NCBI RefSeq assembly: GCF_003966225.1
Contig: NZ_RXNU01000001.1
Span: 434,001 to 498,000 of the forward strand
Direction of reading: 5' to 3'
DNA from: Shewanella canadensis
GTDB taxonomy: Bacteria > Pseudomonadota > Gammaproteobacteria > Enterobacterales > Shewanellaceae
Length of the DNA stretch: 64,000 bases
The notes below the pieces were generated by a model. That model saw only the letters and a program-made list of their open reading frames with translations. It did not search any database and was not told where the DNA came from. The position numbers and the translations under genes were made by a program. Numbering within the stretch: the first letter of the stretch is position 1; each line of letters starts with the position of its first letter. Positions 47,439 through 57,973 of the stretch are shown piece by piece.

Positions 47439-49103
47439 ATGCTAAACATGAGTTTGAGAAATAAACTGCTGTTATTCGCACTGCTTCCTTTGGTGTTAGT
47501 CTTTACCTGTTTGATGGCCATCTCTTATCAGATCGAGTCGAGTAATCTAGAGCAAGATATTGTCTCTTTCAGAGAAAAGTTGCTTGAGGGTCGTCAGCAC
47601 CAGCTTCAAGAGGAGGTCGAGATAGCCGTCCAAATCGTGGCTTATCAACTGTCCTTGGGTGAGAGAGGGGATCCGAAAGCTGCACTGCGTAAAGTTCGTT
47701 TCGGTAAGTCGGGCTATTTCTTCATCTATGATGAACAGGGGATCAACATCTTCCATGGCGTGACGCCTGAAAAAGAGGGGATGAATAACATAGGTATGAC
47801 AGATCCCAATGGTAAGAAAGTCATAGTCGGTCTGCTGGATGCTGCGAGAAGTGGTGATGGAATTTTTCACTATCACCATAAAAAACCCGGTGTGACCGAG
47901 TTAGTTCCTAAGGTGAGTTATGCCGCAATGATCCCCAACACTAATTGGATGATAGGTACTGGAGCCTATATGGATGATATCGAAGAGGAGATCTCCGGTT
48001 TTCAACAAACGCTCACCGAACATATGAAGAGTAAAGCGTTAACCATACTTGCTATTACCTTAGTGTTAGGTTTGGTCACCGTAGCCGGCGTGCTCTTCGC
48101 GGCGCAGCGAATGGTACATCCCATAAGAAATATGGTGACCAATTTAGAAGATATTGCCAAGGGGGAGGGAGATCTTACTAAGCGACTCGATATTGAGGGG
48201 CGTGATGAGATAGCGCAACTTGGCCGAGCATTTAACCTGTTTGTCGATAAGCTGCAGGGGATCATCAGAGATGTCGCTAATGTCACCTTAGAGGTCAAGA
48301 GTGGCGCCGACGATATTAATCGTCAGACACAGGTGATGGCCGAGCAGTTGGCTAATCATAACAATGAGACTGATCAGGTCGTTACCGCCATTACGGAGAT
48401 GTCGGCGACCGCGAGTGAGGTAGCACAAAATACTTCGCAAGTGGCTGAGGCAACGCTCGCCGCGACCGGAGACGTGACCACGGCTCAAGATTGCGTCGAT
48501 ACTTCATTAACCGAAGTCTCATCATTAATGGCTGAAATAGATACGGCTGCAGAGCATATTAACTCCCTGCGTGAACAATCTCAGAAAATTAACAGTGTAT
48601 TGACCGTGATTGGCGGTATTGCCGAGCAGACTAATCTATTGGCGTTAAATGCTGCCATCGAGGCGGCCAGAGCAGGTGAGCAGGGACGAGGTTTTGCCGT
48701 GGTTGCCGATGAGGTGCGCAACCTGGCCAGCAGGACTCAGGCCAGTACATTAGAGATTAATGAGATGTTGAGTGAGCTTCACAACCTGGTCTCACAAGCA
48801 GTGAGCACCATGGATGCGAGTCAGCAGAGCTGTTTACGTTCGGTTGAGTCGTCCAGAGCCATCTCAGAGAGTTTGGGTGCGGTGACATCGGCGGTGACAT
48901 CGATAAATGATATGAGTACACAGATCGCCACCGCGGCAACGGAGCAAAGCTCTGTGACCGAGGAGATTAACCGTAACGTCTTTGCGATTCAGGATATCGT
49001 CAATGAGCTGATGAGTTCGAGTCAGAGTACCTCTGGTGTGAGTCAGAAGCTGGCTCAGGAGGGAGATAACCTTGGAGATCTGGTCGGGCAGTTTAAGGTG
49101 TAG
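47439..49103 (+). CDS. Methyl-accepting chemotaxis protein with single Cache domain
   Basis: The 554-residue chemoreceptor has TM1 at about 9-29, a periplasmic sCache_2-type domain (about 35-195, with [13 protein letters not shown] and [11 protein letters not shown]), TM2 at about 199-221, a HAMP domain to about 275 and a signalling domain with the hairpin tip [20 protein letters not shown]. The sCache_2 domain often binds small organic acids; the ligand cannot be read from sequence. There is no C-terminal CheR-docking pentapeptide. Confidence 0.94.
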   Translation: MLNMSLRNKLLLFALLPLVLVFTCLMAISYQIESSNLEQDIVSFREKLLEGRQHQLQEEVEIAVQIVAYQLSLGERGDPKAALRKVRFGKSGYFFIYDEQGINIFHGVTPEKEGMNNIGMTDPNGKKVIVGLLDAARSGDGIFHYHHKKPGVTELVPKVSYAAMIPNTNWMIGTGAYMDDIEEEISGFQQTLTEHMKSKALTILAITLVLGLVTVAGVLFAAQRMVHPIRNMVTNLEDIAKGEGDLTKRLDIEGRDEIAQLGRAFNLFVDKLQGIIRDVANVTLEVKSGADDINRQTQVMAEQLANHNNETDQVVTAITEMSATASEVAQNTSQVAEATLAATGDVTTAQDCVDTSLTEVSSLMAEIDTAAEHINSLREQSQKINSVLTVIGGIAEQTNLLALNAAIEAARAGEQGRGFAVVADEVRNLASRTQASTLEINEMLSELHNLVSQAVSTMDASQQSCLRSVESSRAISESLGAVTSAVTSINDMSTQIATAATEQSSVTEEINRNVFAIQDIVNELMSSSQSTSGVSQKLAQEGDNLGDLVGQFKV

Positions 49104-49123
49104 CCGTTAAGCTTTAGGTCAAC

Positions 49124-49153
49124 AAAAAAGGGAAGCGTTCGCTTCCCTTTTTG
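49124..49153. terminator. Bidirectional terminator between the chemoreceptor and formate dehydrogenase genes
   Basis: AAAAAAGGGAAGC / GCTTCCCTTTTT with a GTTC loop. Confidence 0.92.
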
Positions 49154-49174
49154 TATGCTTTTACTGTCTAAATA

Positions 49175-52100
49175 TCATGCGCTTGACGGTTCAAGCTTTT
49201 CCGCTTTGATGGCACAGATCTTAAACGAGGGGATTTTCGCGATAGGATCGAGTGCATTGATGGTCAGTTTATTGGCTGCTGCCTCTGCAAAGTGGAAGGG
49301 TAAAAATAACACTCCCGCTTGGGCTCGTTTAGTCACAAAGGCCGCGATTTCAATCTCTCCACGGCGAGATGCGATCGTTAACATATCACCATTCTTAATC
49401 CCTAATATCTCTGCGTCATAGACAGATATCATCACCTTTGGTGCACCAAGTTCATCCAGTCCCACCGTCTTTCGAGTGAGAGTTCCTGTGTGAAACTGCT
49501 CGAGTAAGCGCCCGGTTGAAAGGATAAGCGGATATTCGCTACACGGCATCTCCGGTGGGAGTGTATGGCTTACAGGCCTCATTTGTGCCCGGCCACGGGT
49601 GAATTGGCTGGTATGCAGTACAGGAGTGCCTGGATGGTTCTGCGTTGGGCAGGGCCATTGAACTCCCTTGATGCCATGCTCAGTGTTAATGTCGACAGAG
49701 TGCCAACTAATTCCCCTGTATTGAGGGGTGACCTGAGTTATCTCATGCCATATCGCTTTCTCATCTTCATAGTGCCAGTCGGCGCCTAACTGCTTGGCCA
49801 CCAGCTGCACTATTTTCCAATCCTCCATCGCCTCTCCCACAGGCGTAACGGCTACTTGTAGCTGTTGTACCCGGCGCTCGGTATTGGTGAAGTGTCCTGT
49901 TTTTTCTGCAAACGTCAGGGCCGGGAGTACCACATCGGCAAGCTCTGCGGTCTCAGTCAGAAAGATATCCTGCACAATCATAAACTCCACAGCCTGCAAA
50001 GCTTCGAGGACATGGGCCTGATCGGGATCGCTCAGTACCGGGTTCTCACCCATGATATAGAGTGCTTTCAGATCTCCCTTGAGAATTGAGAGCATCATCT
50101 CTGTTGCTGCGATTCCCTCTTGGTTGGGGAGCTCCTGATTATTCCAGGCTTGTCTGAATTGACGCTGCACCTGAGGGTCATCGACTCTTTGATAACCGCT
50201 GAAGTAATTTGGCAGCGCGCCCATGTCACAGGCTCCCTGAACATTACTCTGACCTCGCAGTGGGTTAATTCCTGCACCACGAACACCTATGTTCCCGCAG
50301 AGTAACTGTAGATTGGAAATTGCGGTGACATTGTCATGACCTGAAGTATGCTGGGTGATCCCCATGGCATAATAGACCGCCGTCTTCTCTGCTGTTCCTA
50401 TCATCTGTGCGATAGCGATAATATCTGCTGCATCAACGCCGGTAATAAGCGCTGCATTGTTCAGGTTATAGTCTGGCTTCATCACTTCGTCGTAAAGGGT
50501 GCTAAACCCATCGACTCTGTCCTGGATATAGGCCTGATCGTGCCAGTTATTGGTGATGATCTGCTGCATGATGGCATTGAGTAGCATGATGTCAGTGCCG
50601 GGCCTCTGTTTGACGTAGAGTTGAGCGTGGTCGGCAATGTCTACTTGTTTTGGATCGGCAACGATAAGTCTGGCACCATGGTCACGAATTGCCGCTTTAA
50701 TATGAGAGGCGATGATTGGGTGGGCGTTGCTGGTATCCGAGCCTAATATAAAGATCAAATCGGACTCTTTAATGCCCGGGATATCATTGCTCATGGCTCC
50801 GCTACCTAAGCTGTCATAGAGGGCGGTAACGGTTGATGCATGACACAATCTGGCGCAGTGGTCGATATTATTCGTGCCGATAACGCTTCTGAATAGCTTT
50901 TGAAATAGATAGTTATCTTCGTTTGTCGCTTTGGCCGAGGCGAGTCCTGCCAGCGCATTACCACCATGCTTTTCAATTATGGGATTGAGTTTACTGCCGA
51001 TATAATCGATAGCCTCACTCCAGGAGGCTCGAACCAGCTCTCCATCTTTTCGAATGAGCGGATGAGTCAGCCTCTGTTCACTGGAGATAAAGTCAAAACC
51101 GAAGCGGCCTTTGACACATAACATCCCCTCGTTGACGACCGAGCGGGTATCGCCGGTGATCCGCTTAATTTTATTTTCGGTTTCATCGACATGCATGTTA
51201 AGTCTGCAACCTATACCGCAGTAGGTACAGATGGTCGATACCTGCTTAAGCTCAGTCCTTACTCCCTGAGTTTTATCCCGAGCATCGACCAAGGCGCCCG
51301 TAGGGCAGACTTGAACGCAGCTACCACACTGGACGCAGTCACTGTCATTCATGGAGGCGCGAAAGCCTGCTCGAGGGGCGCGTTTACACTGCTGTGCTGC
51401 AATTTCGGTTGGCAGAGCCTGATAGTTATCGGGCGCAAAGCTGATGGCATTATGGCCATCGCGATCCTGACAAACTTCGACACAGGCACCACAGCTGATG
51501 CAGCGGTTAGCATCGAAGGTGATGAAGGGGCTGCTGGTATCGACACTGAATTGTCTCGGTGCATTCGCCGGTTCACTATTGGTGAGGGAGGTGGAATCAA
51601 CCTTGTATTCGGTCGCATAGTCGCGCAGCTTACAGTCGGTATTGGCCTGGCATGCACACTCAAGACATCGTGCAGCCTCTTTCATCGCTTGATCAGGCTC
51701 GAAGCCGAGTTCAATTTCACCGAAATTAAAGCGTCTCTCTTTCAGACCAAGTTCTAACATCTTGGCCTTAGGTCGTTGCTTTACATTGGGATAAAGTGCC
51801 GCAGACAACTCAGTATCTTTAGCTGATTTAGTTGCATTGAATTGCTTCGGACTAAGCTCACAGACCAGACCCTGTGTCAGTAATTTTTCGATGGCTTGAG
51901 CGGCTTTTCTGCCGTCGGCCACCGCCGCGACGGCCGTAGCCGGTCCCGTTCTTGAATCACCTAATACAAAGAGTTTATCGATGCCTGATGATAGGCCCGC
52001 CGACATAGTATGATCGCAACCTTCGAATGTGTTCCAGCGGGTAAGAGCCAGCTTCCCTGTGGTGAGCTGACTTTCCGGGTGTTTAAGAAACTCCATATCC

Positions 52101-53497
52101 GGCATCTGTGAAACGGCTGGAATAACGGTATCGAAGGCTTGGGTAAAATGCTCTCCGGTAGCGATGGGAGCCCTTCTTCCTGTAGCATCGGGTTCCCCTA
52201 ATGCCATTTTTTCCAGGGTGACACTCTCTACTCTTCCATGGATATCACTGTGATTCTCTATGGGGTTTGTCAGGAAATGGAAGTTAATCCCTTCGTGTTC
52301 GGCTTCCTCGATCTCGTAGGGCTCGGCAGGCATCTCGTCACGGGTGCGACGATAGATGAGGGTCACATCGGCTCCGTCACGCTTTGCGGTTCGCGCGCAA
52401 TCTATGGCGGTGTTTCCCCCTCCGATCACGGCCACCTTATCTCCTGTCCTATAACGCTTCTCTGTGCAGTGATCTTTGAGGTAGTCGACACCTAAGTAAC
52501 AACCGTCAAGATCGATACCCGGATAGTTCATAGGTACTGCTTTTTGTGCGCCTATGGCTAAGCAGACGGCATCGAAATCATCGACAAGCTGTTTCAGATG
52601 GATCTGCTCACCCAGTCTAATGTTAGTCTGGATGTTTAAACCGTTTTTACACAGTAAGTCGATCTCTTTATCGAGTATCGCCTTAGGGAGACGGTATTCA
52701 GGAATTCCGTAGCGTAACCAGCCGCCGGCTTTTGGCATAGACTCATAGATGGTGACATCGTGTCCCGAATTGGACAGATAATATCCGGCTGTGATACCTG
52801 CGGGTCCACTTCCTATGATGGCGACTTTTTTCCCCGTTGCCGGAGACTTAGGCGGCACATAGCTTTCACTGTCTTCGATATCCAAGTCAGCAGCATGTCG
52901 CTTGAGTTGTCTTATTGCTACAGGCTCATCAACCAGACCACGTCTGCACTCTGTTTCACAAAATGCGGGGCATACTCTGCCGATAGACAGAGGAAGTGGC
53001 AGGGTCTGCTTAATCACCTTTACGGCTTCTTTATGGTTGCCTTGTGCTATATGAAACAGGTATGACTGTACATCGACGCCTGCCGGGCAGGCTTGTTGGC
53101 AGGGGGCTTCACAGTCTGCAAAGTGGTCACTTAATATCTCTGTCAGTGAAGCTTGTCGCTGCTGGCTGAGATAGGCCGATTGAGTGACTACTTCAATCTG
53201 AGTTTCGCTGCCTGTGCTCATGTCGGTTGCGGCGCTGGCACAAAGCTCACCCAATGTCGTTTCACAGGACCTTACGGTTGAGGGATTGACCTCACTACAT
53301 GTGGCTGTCTCTTGGGAGTGGATCTCTACGACACAGAGGTTGCAGTGGCTTTTCTCTTCACTGGCACTCTTGTGTTTACCCGTGTTGGGTCGCTCGCAAA
53401 GGCTGGGGATCACTATCCCCGCATCTCTTGCTATATCTATTAGGAGTTCTTCGGGACGAGCCGATAGCAGGGTACCATCGATTTTCAGCTTTTTCAT
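49175..53497 (-). CDS. Formate dehydrogenase alpha subunit fused to a GltD-like diaphorase
   Basis: The 1440-residue protein has, in order: an N-terminal 2Fe-2S ferredoxin-like domain (Cys34, 52, 55, 67); a GltD-type cluster region (CEAPCQQACP at 129-138, CPAFCETEC at 176-184); FAD motif GSGPAGITAGYY at 229-240; NAD(P) motif IGGGNTAIDCART at 358-370 and YRRTRDEMP at 382-390; two 4Fe-4S ferredoxin motifs (CISCGACVEVC 666-676, CVQCGSCVQVCP 721-732); the molybdopterin oxidoreductase part with CTYCGIGC 757-764; and a C-terminal molybdopterin-binding domain. The position of the Mo/W ligand is Cys885 (CARLCHAS), not selenocysteine. It should couple formate oxidation to NAD(P)+ in a single chain. 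No fdhD, beta or gamma subunit lies nearby. Confidence 0.9.
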   Translation of the reverse strand: MKKLKIDGTLLSARPEELLIDIARDAGIVIPSLCERPNTGKHKSASEEKSHCNLCVVEIHSQETATCSEVNPSTVRSCETTLGELCASAATDMSTGSETQIEVVTQSAYLSQQRQASLTEILSDHFADCEAPCQQACPAGVDVQSYLFHIAQGNHKEAVKVIKQTLPLPLSIGRVCPAFCETECRRGLVDEPVAIRQLKRHAADLDIEDSESYVPPKSPATGKKVAIIGSGPAGITAGYYLSNSGHDVTIYESMPKAGGWLRYGIPEYRLPKAILDKEIDLLCKNGLNIQTNIRLGEQIHLKQLVDDFDAVCLAIGAQKAVPMNYPGIDLDGCYLGVDYLKDHCTEKRYRTGDKVAVIGGGNTAIDCARTAKRDGADVTLIYRRTRDEMPAEPYEIEEAEHEGINFHFLTNPIENHSDIHGRVESVTLEKMALGEPDATGRRAPIATGEHFTQAFDTVIPAVSQMPDMEFLKHPESQLTTGKLALTRWNTFEGCDHTMSAGLSSGIDKLFVLGDSRTGPATAVAAVADGRKAAQAIEKLLTQGLVCELSPKQFNATKSAKDTELSAALYPNVKQRPKAKMLELGLKERRFNFGEIELGFEPDQAMKEAARCLECACQANTDCKLRDYATEYKVDSTSLTNSEPANAPRQFSVDTSSPFITFDANRCISCGACVEVCQDRDGHNAISFAPDNYQALPTEIAAQQCKRAPRAGFRASMNDSDCVQCGSCVQVCPTGALVDARDKTQGVRTELKQVSTICTYCGIGCRLNMHVDETENKIKRITGDTRSVVNEGMLCVKGRFGFDFISSEQRLTHPLIRKDGELVRASWSEAIDYIGSKLNPIIEKHGGNALAGLASAKATNEDNYLFQKLFRSVIGTNNIDHCARLCHASTVTALYDSLGSGAMSNDIPGIKESDLIFILGSDTSNAHPIIASHIKAAIRDHGARLIVADPKQVDIADHAQLYVKQRPGTDIMLLNAIMQQIITNNWHDQAYIQDRVDGFSTLYDEVMKPDYNLNNAALITGVDAADIIAIAQMIGTAEKTAVYYAMGITQHTSGHDNVTAISNLQLLCGNIGVRGAGINPLRGQSNVQGACDMGALPNYFSGYQRVDDPQVQRQFRQAWNNQELPNQEGIAATEMMLSILKGDLKALYIMGENPVLSDPDQAHVLEALQAVEFMIVQDIFLTETAELADVVLPALTFAEKTGHFTNTERRVQQLQVAVTPVGEAMEDWKIVQLVAKQLGADWHYEDEKAIWHEITQVTPQYRGISWHSVDINTEHGIKGVQWPCPTQNHPGTPVLHTSQFTRGRAQMRPVSHTLPPEMPCSEYPLILSTGRLLEQFHTGTLTRKTVGLDELGAPKVMISVYDAEILGIKNGDMLTIASRRGEIEIAAFVTKRAQAGVLFLPFHFAEAAANKLTINALDPIAKIPSFKICAIKAEKLEPSSA

Positions 53498-53873
53498 CGT
53501 ATCTGCCTTCGTTATTCATTAGCTATCAGGAGCAAGTTTCTTAGTTGGCACTTCTTTGTTGGCACAATGAGGTCTCTTTATGTGTAGGGAGGGAGTGCTC
53601 TGCAAAGCGCGAGCGATAAAGAGGTCATATTTAATTCCAATGAGTATAACCATGGCTCATTGTGGATCAGGTCTAAGCAGTATTATCAAACACTAATTTT
53701 GCAAGGGCCTTCACAAAGCGTTTTGGGATTGCGGGGTTGGGCAGGGTGCGCTGGCCTGCCGCGTGATCTAGCTCTCGAAAAAATCTATCGGCAGAGGTTG
53801 CTGGCTTTTAGTGACGAGTGATTCGCTGAAGAGCGGAGGGGGACAATTCTGGGGCTAGAACCAGGTTTCCTCT
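53498..53873. other. Intergenic region, 376 bp
   Basis: No gene was found. It must hold the formate dehydrogenase promoter. Visible symmetry: CAATGAG / CTCATTG at 53638-53662 and a wider pair CTCTTTAT (53574-53581) / ATAAAGAG (53616-53623). Neither matches an operator I know. Confidence 0.35.
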
Positions 53874-54857
53874 TTATCTTGTCATCTTTTTCACAAATAC
53901 CACCACGAACAAGGCGATGGTGAAACTACCGGTAAACGCTTCAATCGCAGCAATGGCTCGGGAGAATCCGATAGGCGTAAAGTCACCATATCCCAGGGTT
54001 GTAAAGGTCACCACCGAGTAATAAATACAGTTGAAAAATAGGTATAAATTGCTGACAAAATCATTACTCAGTTGAAAGACATGAATCTTACTGTCGTAAC
54101 TCAAACCGGTAAAAAGATAGAAAATGGCGCAGACAATAATCAGGCCCATTGAAAATCCAATCACCCGCAATGGTGCCTCACCATAACCACAGAAAAGATC
54201 GATCATTTTTGAGACAATTCGGTGGAAGCTATACTTTGGCATTTGATGGCGGCGCATGGTGAGCTCTTTGCGGATATAGTCACCCGACATTGCAAACAGC
54301 CCCTCGCGATCGGCGGCTTTACGAAGGTCGCGATAGATCTCTTCTGCCTGCTCAAAATAATCTCTGGCTATCTCTTTTTCTCCGACACGTACGGCTTCCA
54401 AGGCTAACATCTCCTGTTTTAATTTTTTCCCGGTGGAGATGTTCTCAATCTTGGCGCCATTCCACTTGATACCCAGTAGGTTTGTGCCTACTAAGTTAGC
54501 GCAGTGAACATTCGAGTCTCTGAGATCCGCCTTCATTAAACTGGCTTTATGAAGATTGAGGTTGAATAGATGTGCACCTTGAAGGTCTGCTCGATATAAC
54601 TCTGCGTGAGTCATATCGAAACCTACTTTTTGATGATGCCTGACCAGATCGATGCCGGGCAGTTTGGCACGTTTAAGTGCCAAGCCTCTAAGCATGCCGC
54701 CATTGCGGGCGAACTGCTCTAAATTATGGATATCCTCAGGCTTATTTTTAATGATCTTAGGATCATGCCAATAGCACAATCCAGAGCTTCCTGCGGGTTC
54801 TGAGCAGGAAAATCCTTCATCTTCGTGATAGCAGCATGTGGGAGTATTTTCGGTCAT
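53874..54857 (-). CDS. Pentapeptide-repeat protein with potassium-channel pore
   Basis: The 327-residue product has a Cys/His-rich N-terminus (CCYHEDEGFSCSEPAG...CYWHD, possibly metal-binding), pentapeptide repeats of the A(D/N)LxxA type at about 75-130 (AELYRADLQGAHL, ASLMKADLRDSNVHCANL), a helical linker, and two membrane helices (about 228-250 and 290-322) around a pore loop with TTLGYGDF, a potassium selectivity filter. It is expected to be a gated cation channel in the inner membrane; the N-terminus may be the regulator. It is read in the same direction as the formate dehydrogenase gene downstream, across a 376-base gap. Confidence 0.85.
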   Translation of the reverse strand: MTENTPTCCYHEDEGFSCSEPAGSSGLCYWHDPKIIKNKPEDIHNLEQFARNGGMLRGLALKRAKLPGIDLVRHHQKVGFDMTHAELYRADLQGAHLFNLNLHKASLMKADLRDSNVHCANLVGTNLLGIKWNGAKIENISTGKKLKQEMLALEAVRVGEKEIARDYFEQAEEIYRDLRKAADREGLFAMSGDYIRKELTMRRHQMPKYSFHRIVSKMIDLFCGYGEAPLRVIGFSMGLIIVCAIFYLFTGLSYDSKIHVFQLSNDFVSNLYLFFNCIYYSVVTFTTLGYGDFTPIGFSRAIAAIEAFTGSFTIALFVVVFVKKMTR

Positions 54858-55077
54858 GTTGGAAGTATAGACAGGAGATTTAAGGTTTGTGCCTTTATTA
54901 ACTATTGATTAAGGAGGGAATTAGAGAAAAGGTGCTTAGGGAAGCAATTTTAACTGAGTGAAGATAAAGGTTGAAATAACCGCAATTCATCTCCTTCATG
55001 CTCTGGTCGAAATGCCTCTATTGAGTTAAAATAGCGGGTTTGCAGTCTCTGCCCAACGTATTTTAAGTAGAAGAGTT

Positions 55078-56176
55078 ATGTTTGAAGTAAATCCGGTTAA
55101 ATTTAAAATCAAAGACCTTGCCGAGCGCACCCTTCTACTCCGGAGGTATCTTTGACTACGATGCTAAGAAAGAGCGTCTGGAAGAAGTTTGTGCGGAACT
55201 AGAGAGTGCTGAAGTATGGAGCAATCCGGAAAATGCCCAAGCTTTAGGTAAAGAGCGTTCCTCTTTAGAAGCCATTGTTAAGACTATCGATGATATGGAC
55301 TCGGGCCTGGAAGATGTTCAGGACTTAGTTGAGCTTGCAGTCGAAGAGGATGATGAAGAGACCTTCGATGACGCCAGCAGTGAACTAGACGGCCTGGAGA
55401 AACGACTCGAAGAACTCGAATTTCGTCGTATGTTTTCCGGTCCTCATGATGTTGCAGATTGTTATCTGGATATTCAATCCGGCTCGGGTGGCACAGAGGC
55501 ACAAGATTGGGCCAATATGGTGCTACGTATGTTCCTTCGTTGGGGCGATGCCCATGACTATAAGCCTGAGCTTATGGAAGTGACAGATGGCGATGTTGCT
55601 GGTATTAAAGGTGCAACCATCAAGTTTTCTGGCGAGTATGCCTTCGGTTCTTTGAGAACGGAAACGGGTGTACACCGCTTAGTGCGAAAGTCACCATTTG
55701 ACTCTTCGGGTAAGCGTCATACCTCTTTCTGTTCGGTATTTGTCTATCCGGAAATTGATGATTCGATTGAGATCGATATTAACCCGTCGGATTTGAGAAT
55801 CGATACATACCGAGCTTCGGGTGCTGGTGGGCAGCACGTCAACAAAACAGAATCGGCGATTCGTATTACTCACGTACCGACGAATACAGTGGTTCAATGC
55901 CAGAATGACCGTTCGCAGCATAAGAACCGTGATGCTGCAATGAAACAGCTTAAAGCCAAGCTGTATGAGTTAGAGATGCTCAAGCAAAATGCCGACAAAC
56001 AAGCTGCCGAAGATGCTAAGTCTGATATCGGTTGGGGCAGCCAGATCCGTTCATATGTGCTCGATGATGCACGTATTAAGGATCTTCGTACCGGCGTAGA
56101 GAGCCGTAATACCCAAAGTGTCCTCGATGGCGATCTGGATAAGTTTATCGAAGCCAGCCTGAAATCTGGCTTATAA
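55078..56176 (+). CDS. prfB: Peptide chain release factor 2 (with programmed +1 frameshift)
   Basis: RF2 releases peptides at UGA and UAA. Translation starts at ATG 55078, reaches the in-frame TGA at 55153-55155 after 25 codons ([20 protein letters not shown] then LRRYL), shifts by +1 at CTTTGAC, and continues to 56176, giving 365 residues as in E. coli. The stop-codon recognition motif SPF is in [12 protein letters not shown] and the catalytic GGQ in [12 protein letters not shown]. The frame as seen without the shift seems to start at 55118. lysS follows after 70 bases. Confidence 0.97.
55141..55156 (+). promoter_or_regulatory. prfB programmed frameshift site
   Basis: CGGAGGTATCTTTGAC carries the internal Shine-Dalgarno-like AGG(T) segment, the CTT slippery codon (55150-55152) and the UGA (55153-55155) followed by C. 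When RF2 is scarce, ribosomes slip +1 at CUU, so RF2 autoregulates. The arrangement matches the E. coli site closely. Confidence 0.96.
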
Positions 56177-56246
56177 GTGATATTTAGCTGAATTAGCTAA
56201 CTAATTAATTTTAACGTGTGATCTGTAACATTTACGAGAGAAGAAG

Positions 56247-57749
56247 ATGACTGAACAAGTACAAGATGAGAATAAATTAATTGCAGAGCGACGTGCCAAG
56301 CTTGAGCACATTCGTGAAAACTGCCCTGCAAATGGTCACCCGAATACCTTCGATCGTAAACACAAAGCGGCAGACATTCAGGCTGAATTTGGTAATAACA
56401 CTAAAGAAGAGCTTGAAGGCATGGGCATTGTGCGCAGTATCGCTGGCCGTGTTATGGCAAAGCGTGGTCCATTCCTGGTCATTCAAGATGTCAGTGGACG
56501 TATCCAAGCATACGCGGGTAAAGATGTTCAAAAAGATCTTAAAGCTAAATTCCTGGGCTTAGACATTGGTGACATTATCGGTGTGACTGGTCAGCTTCAC
56601 CTGTCGGGTAAAGGCGACCTTTATGTGAACATGGAAGAGTATGAGTTGCTGACAAAGGCGCTACGTCCATTGCCTGAAAAGTTCCACGGCCTAACAGATC
56701 AGGAAACTCGCTATCGTCAGCGTTACATTGACCTAATTGTTAACGAAGAGTCTCGTGAAGCCTTCATCATGCGCTCGAAGGTGGTTTCTGCCATCCGTAA
56801 TTTCATGGTTAAGAAAGAGTTCATGGAAGTTGAAACGCCTATGATGCACAGCATTCCAGGTGGCGCTTCGGCTCGTCCGTTCGAGACGCATCACAATGCA
56901 CTCGATATCGCTATGTATCTTCGAATTGCACCAGAGCTTTACCTTAAGCGTCTGGTTGTTGGCGGCTTCGAGCGTGTGTTCGAAATTAACCGTAACTTCC
57001 GTAACGAAGGTCTGTCGCCACGCCATAACCCTGAGTTCACTATGATGGAATTCTATATGGCCTATGCAGATTATAAAGATCTGATGGATCTTACCGAAGA
57101 GATGCTAAGTTCTATTGCCACCGAACTATGTGGTTCTCCAAAACTGCCATACGGTGAGCATGTTGTTGACTTTGGTGGTCCATATGCGCGCTTAAGCATG
57201 TTGGATGCGATCAAAAAGTACAGCCCAGATAACGAAACGATTCAGTCTATGACTTACGAAGAAGTTAAAGATGTCGAGTTTATGCGTAACTTGGCTAAGA
57301 GCCAGGGCATGACTATCGAGAAGTTCTGGACCTGTGGTCAGCTTCTTGAAGAGATCTTCGGTGAAACTGCAGAGACTCAGTTAATGCAGCCTACGTTTAT
57401 TACCGGTTACCCTGCGGATATCTCACCACTTGCACGTCGTAACGATGACAACCATTTCATCACCGACCGTTTCGAGTTCTTTATCGGCGGCCGTGAAGTG
57501 GCTAACGGTTTCTCTGAGCTTAACGATGCAGAAGACCAAGACAACCGCTTCAAGGCACAGGTTGATGCTAAAGATGCCGGTGATGACGAAGCGATGTTCT
57601 ACGATGCAGACTACATTACTGCGCTAGAGCACGGCCTACCGCCAACTGCGGGTCAAGGTATCGGAATCGATCGTCTGGTCATGCTATTTACTAACACGCA
57701 CACTATTCGTGACGTGATCTTGTTCCCGGCTATGCGTCCTCAGGGCTAG
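56247..57749 (+). CDS. lysS: Lysyl-tRNA synthetase, class II
   Basis: Charges tRNA-Lys with lysine. The 500-residue product has the N-terminal OB-fold anticodon-binding domain (about 60-145) and the class II catalytic core: motif 1 in [16 protein letters not shown], motif 2 [15 protein letters not shown] and motif 3 [18 protein letters not shown]. It follows prfB as in many proteobacteria, and the pair is probably one operon. Confidence 0.98.
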   Translation: MTEQVQDENKLIAERRAKLEHIRENCPANGHPNTFDRKHKAADIQAEFGNNTKEELEGMGIVRSIAGRVMAKRGPFLVIQDVSGRIQAYAGKDVQKDLKAKFLGLDIGDIIGVTGQLHLSGKGDLYVNMEEYELLTKALRPLPEKFHGLTDQETRYRQRYIDLIVNEESREAFIMRSKVVSAIRNFMVKKEFMEVETPMMHSIPGGASARPFETHHNALDIAMYLRIAPELYLKRLVVGGFERVFEINRNFRNEGLSPRHNPEFTMMEFYMAYADYKDLMDLTEEMLSSIATELCGSPKLPYGEHVVDFGGPYARLSMLDAIKKYSPDNETIQSMTYEEVKDVEFMRNLAKSQGMTIEKFWTCGQLLEEIFGETAETQLMQPTFITGYPADISPLARRNDDNHFITDRFEFFIGGREVANGFSELNDAEDQDNRFKAQVDAKDAGDDEAMFYDADYITALEHGLPPTAGQGIGIDRLVMLFTNTHTIRDVILFPAMRPQG

Positions 57750-57805
57750 CATTCAGTCAAACTAAAGCCACGCATTATTGATTTAATATTGCGTGGCAGT
57801 TTATT

Positions 57806-57833
57806 AAAAACCAGCCGCTTGGCTGGTTTTTTT
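57806..57833 (+). terminator. Rho-independent terminator after lysS
   Basis: AAAAACCAGCC / GGCTGGTTTTTTT with a GCTT loop. A weaker stem CCACGCA / TGCGTGG precedes it at about 57770-57796. Confidence 0.93.
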
Positions 57834-57973
57834 CTTTCTATGTTGAAGTTTCACACTTATTTTAATAATGTTAAAAGAGATTCATCATTGCTTCGTTCTC
57901 GCTAATCACTTTTTGTAGTCATTTTGGGTTTCTTAAGTTATTGGAGTTACATGTTGTTTAAGTTGGTTTCCTC

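Noticed and set aside
50810..50870. Selenocysteine codon in the formate dehydrogenase
   Set aside because: The codon at the metal-ligand position reads Cys (CARLCHAS, residue 885) and the frame has no internal UGA.
51191..51757. Plus-strand open frame of 188 codons
   Set aside because: It is the antisense of the cluster-binding region of the formate dehydrogenase fusion, which is supported by many motifs.
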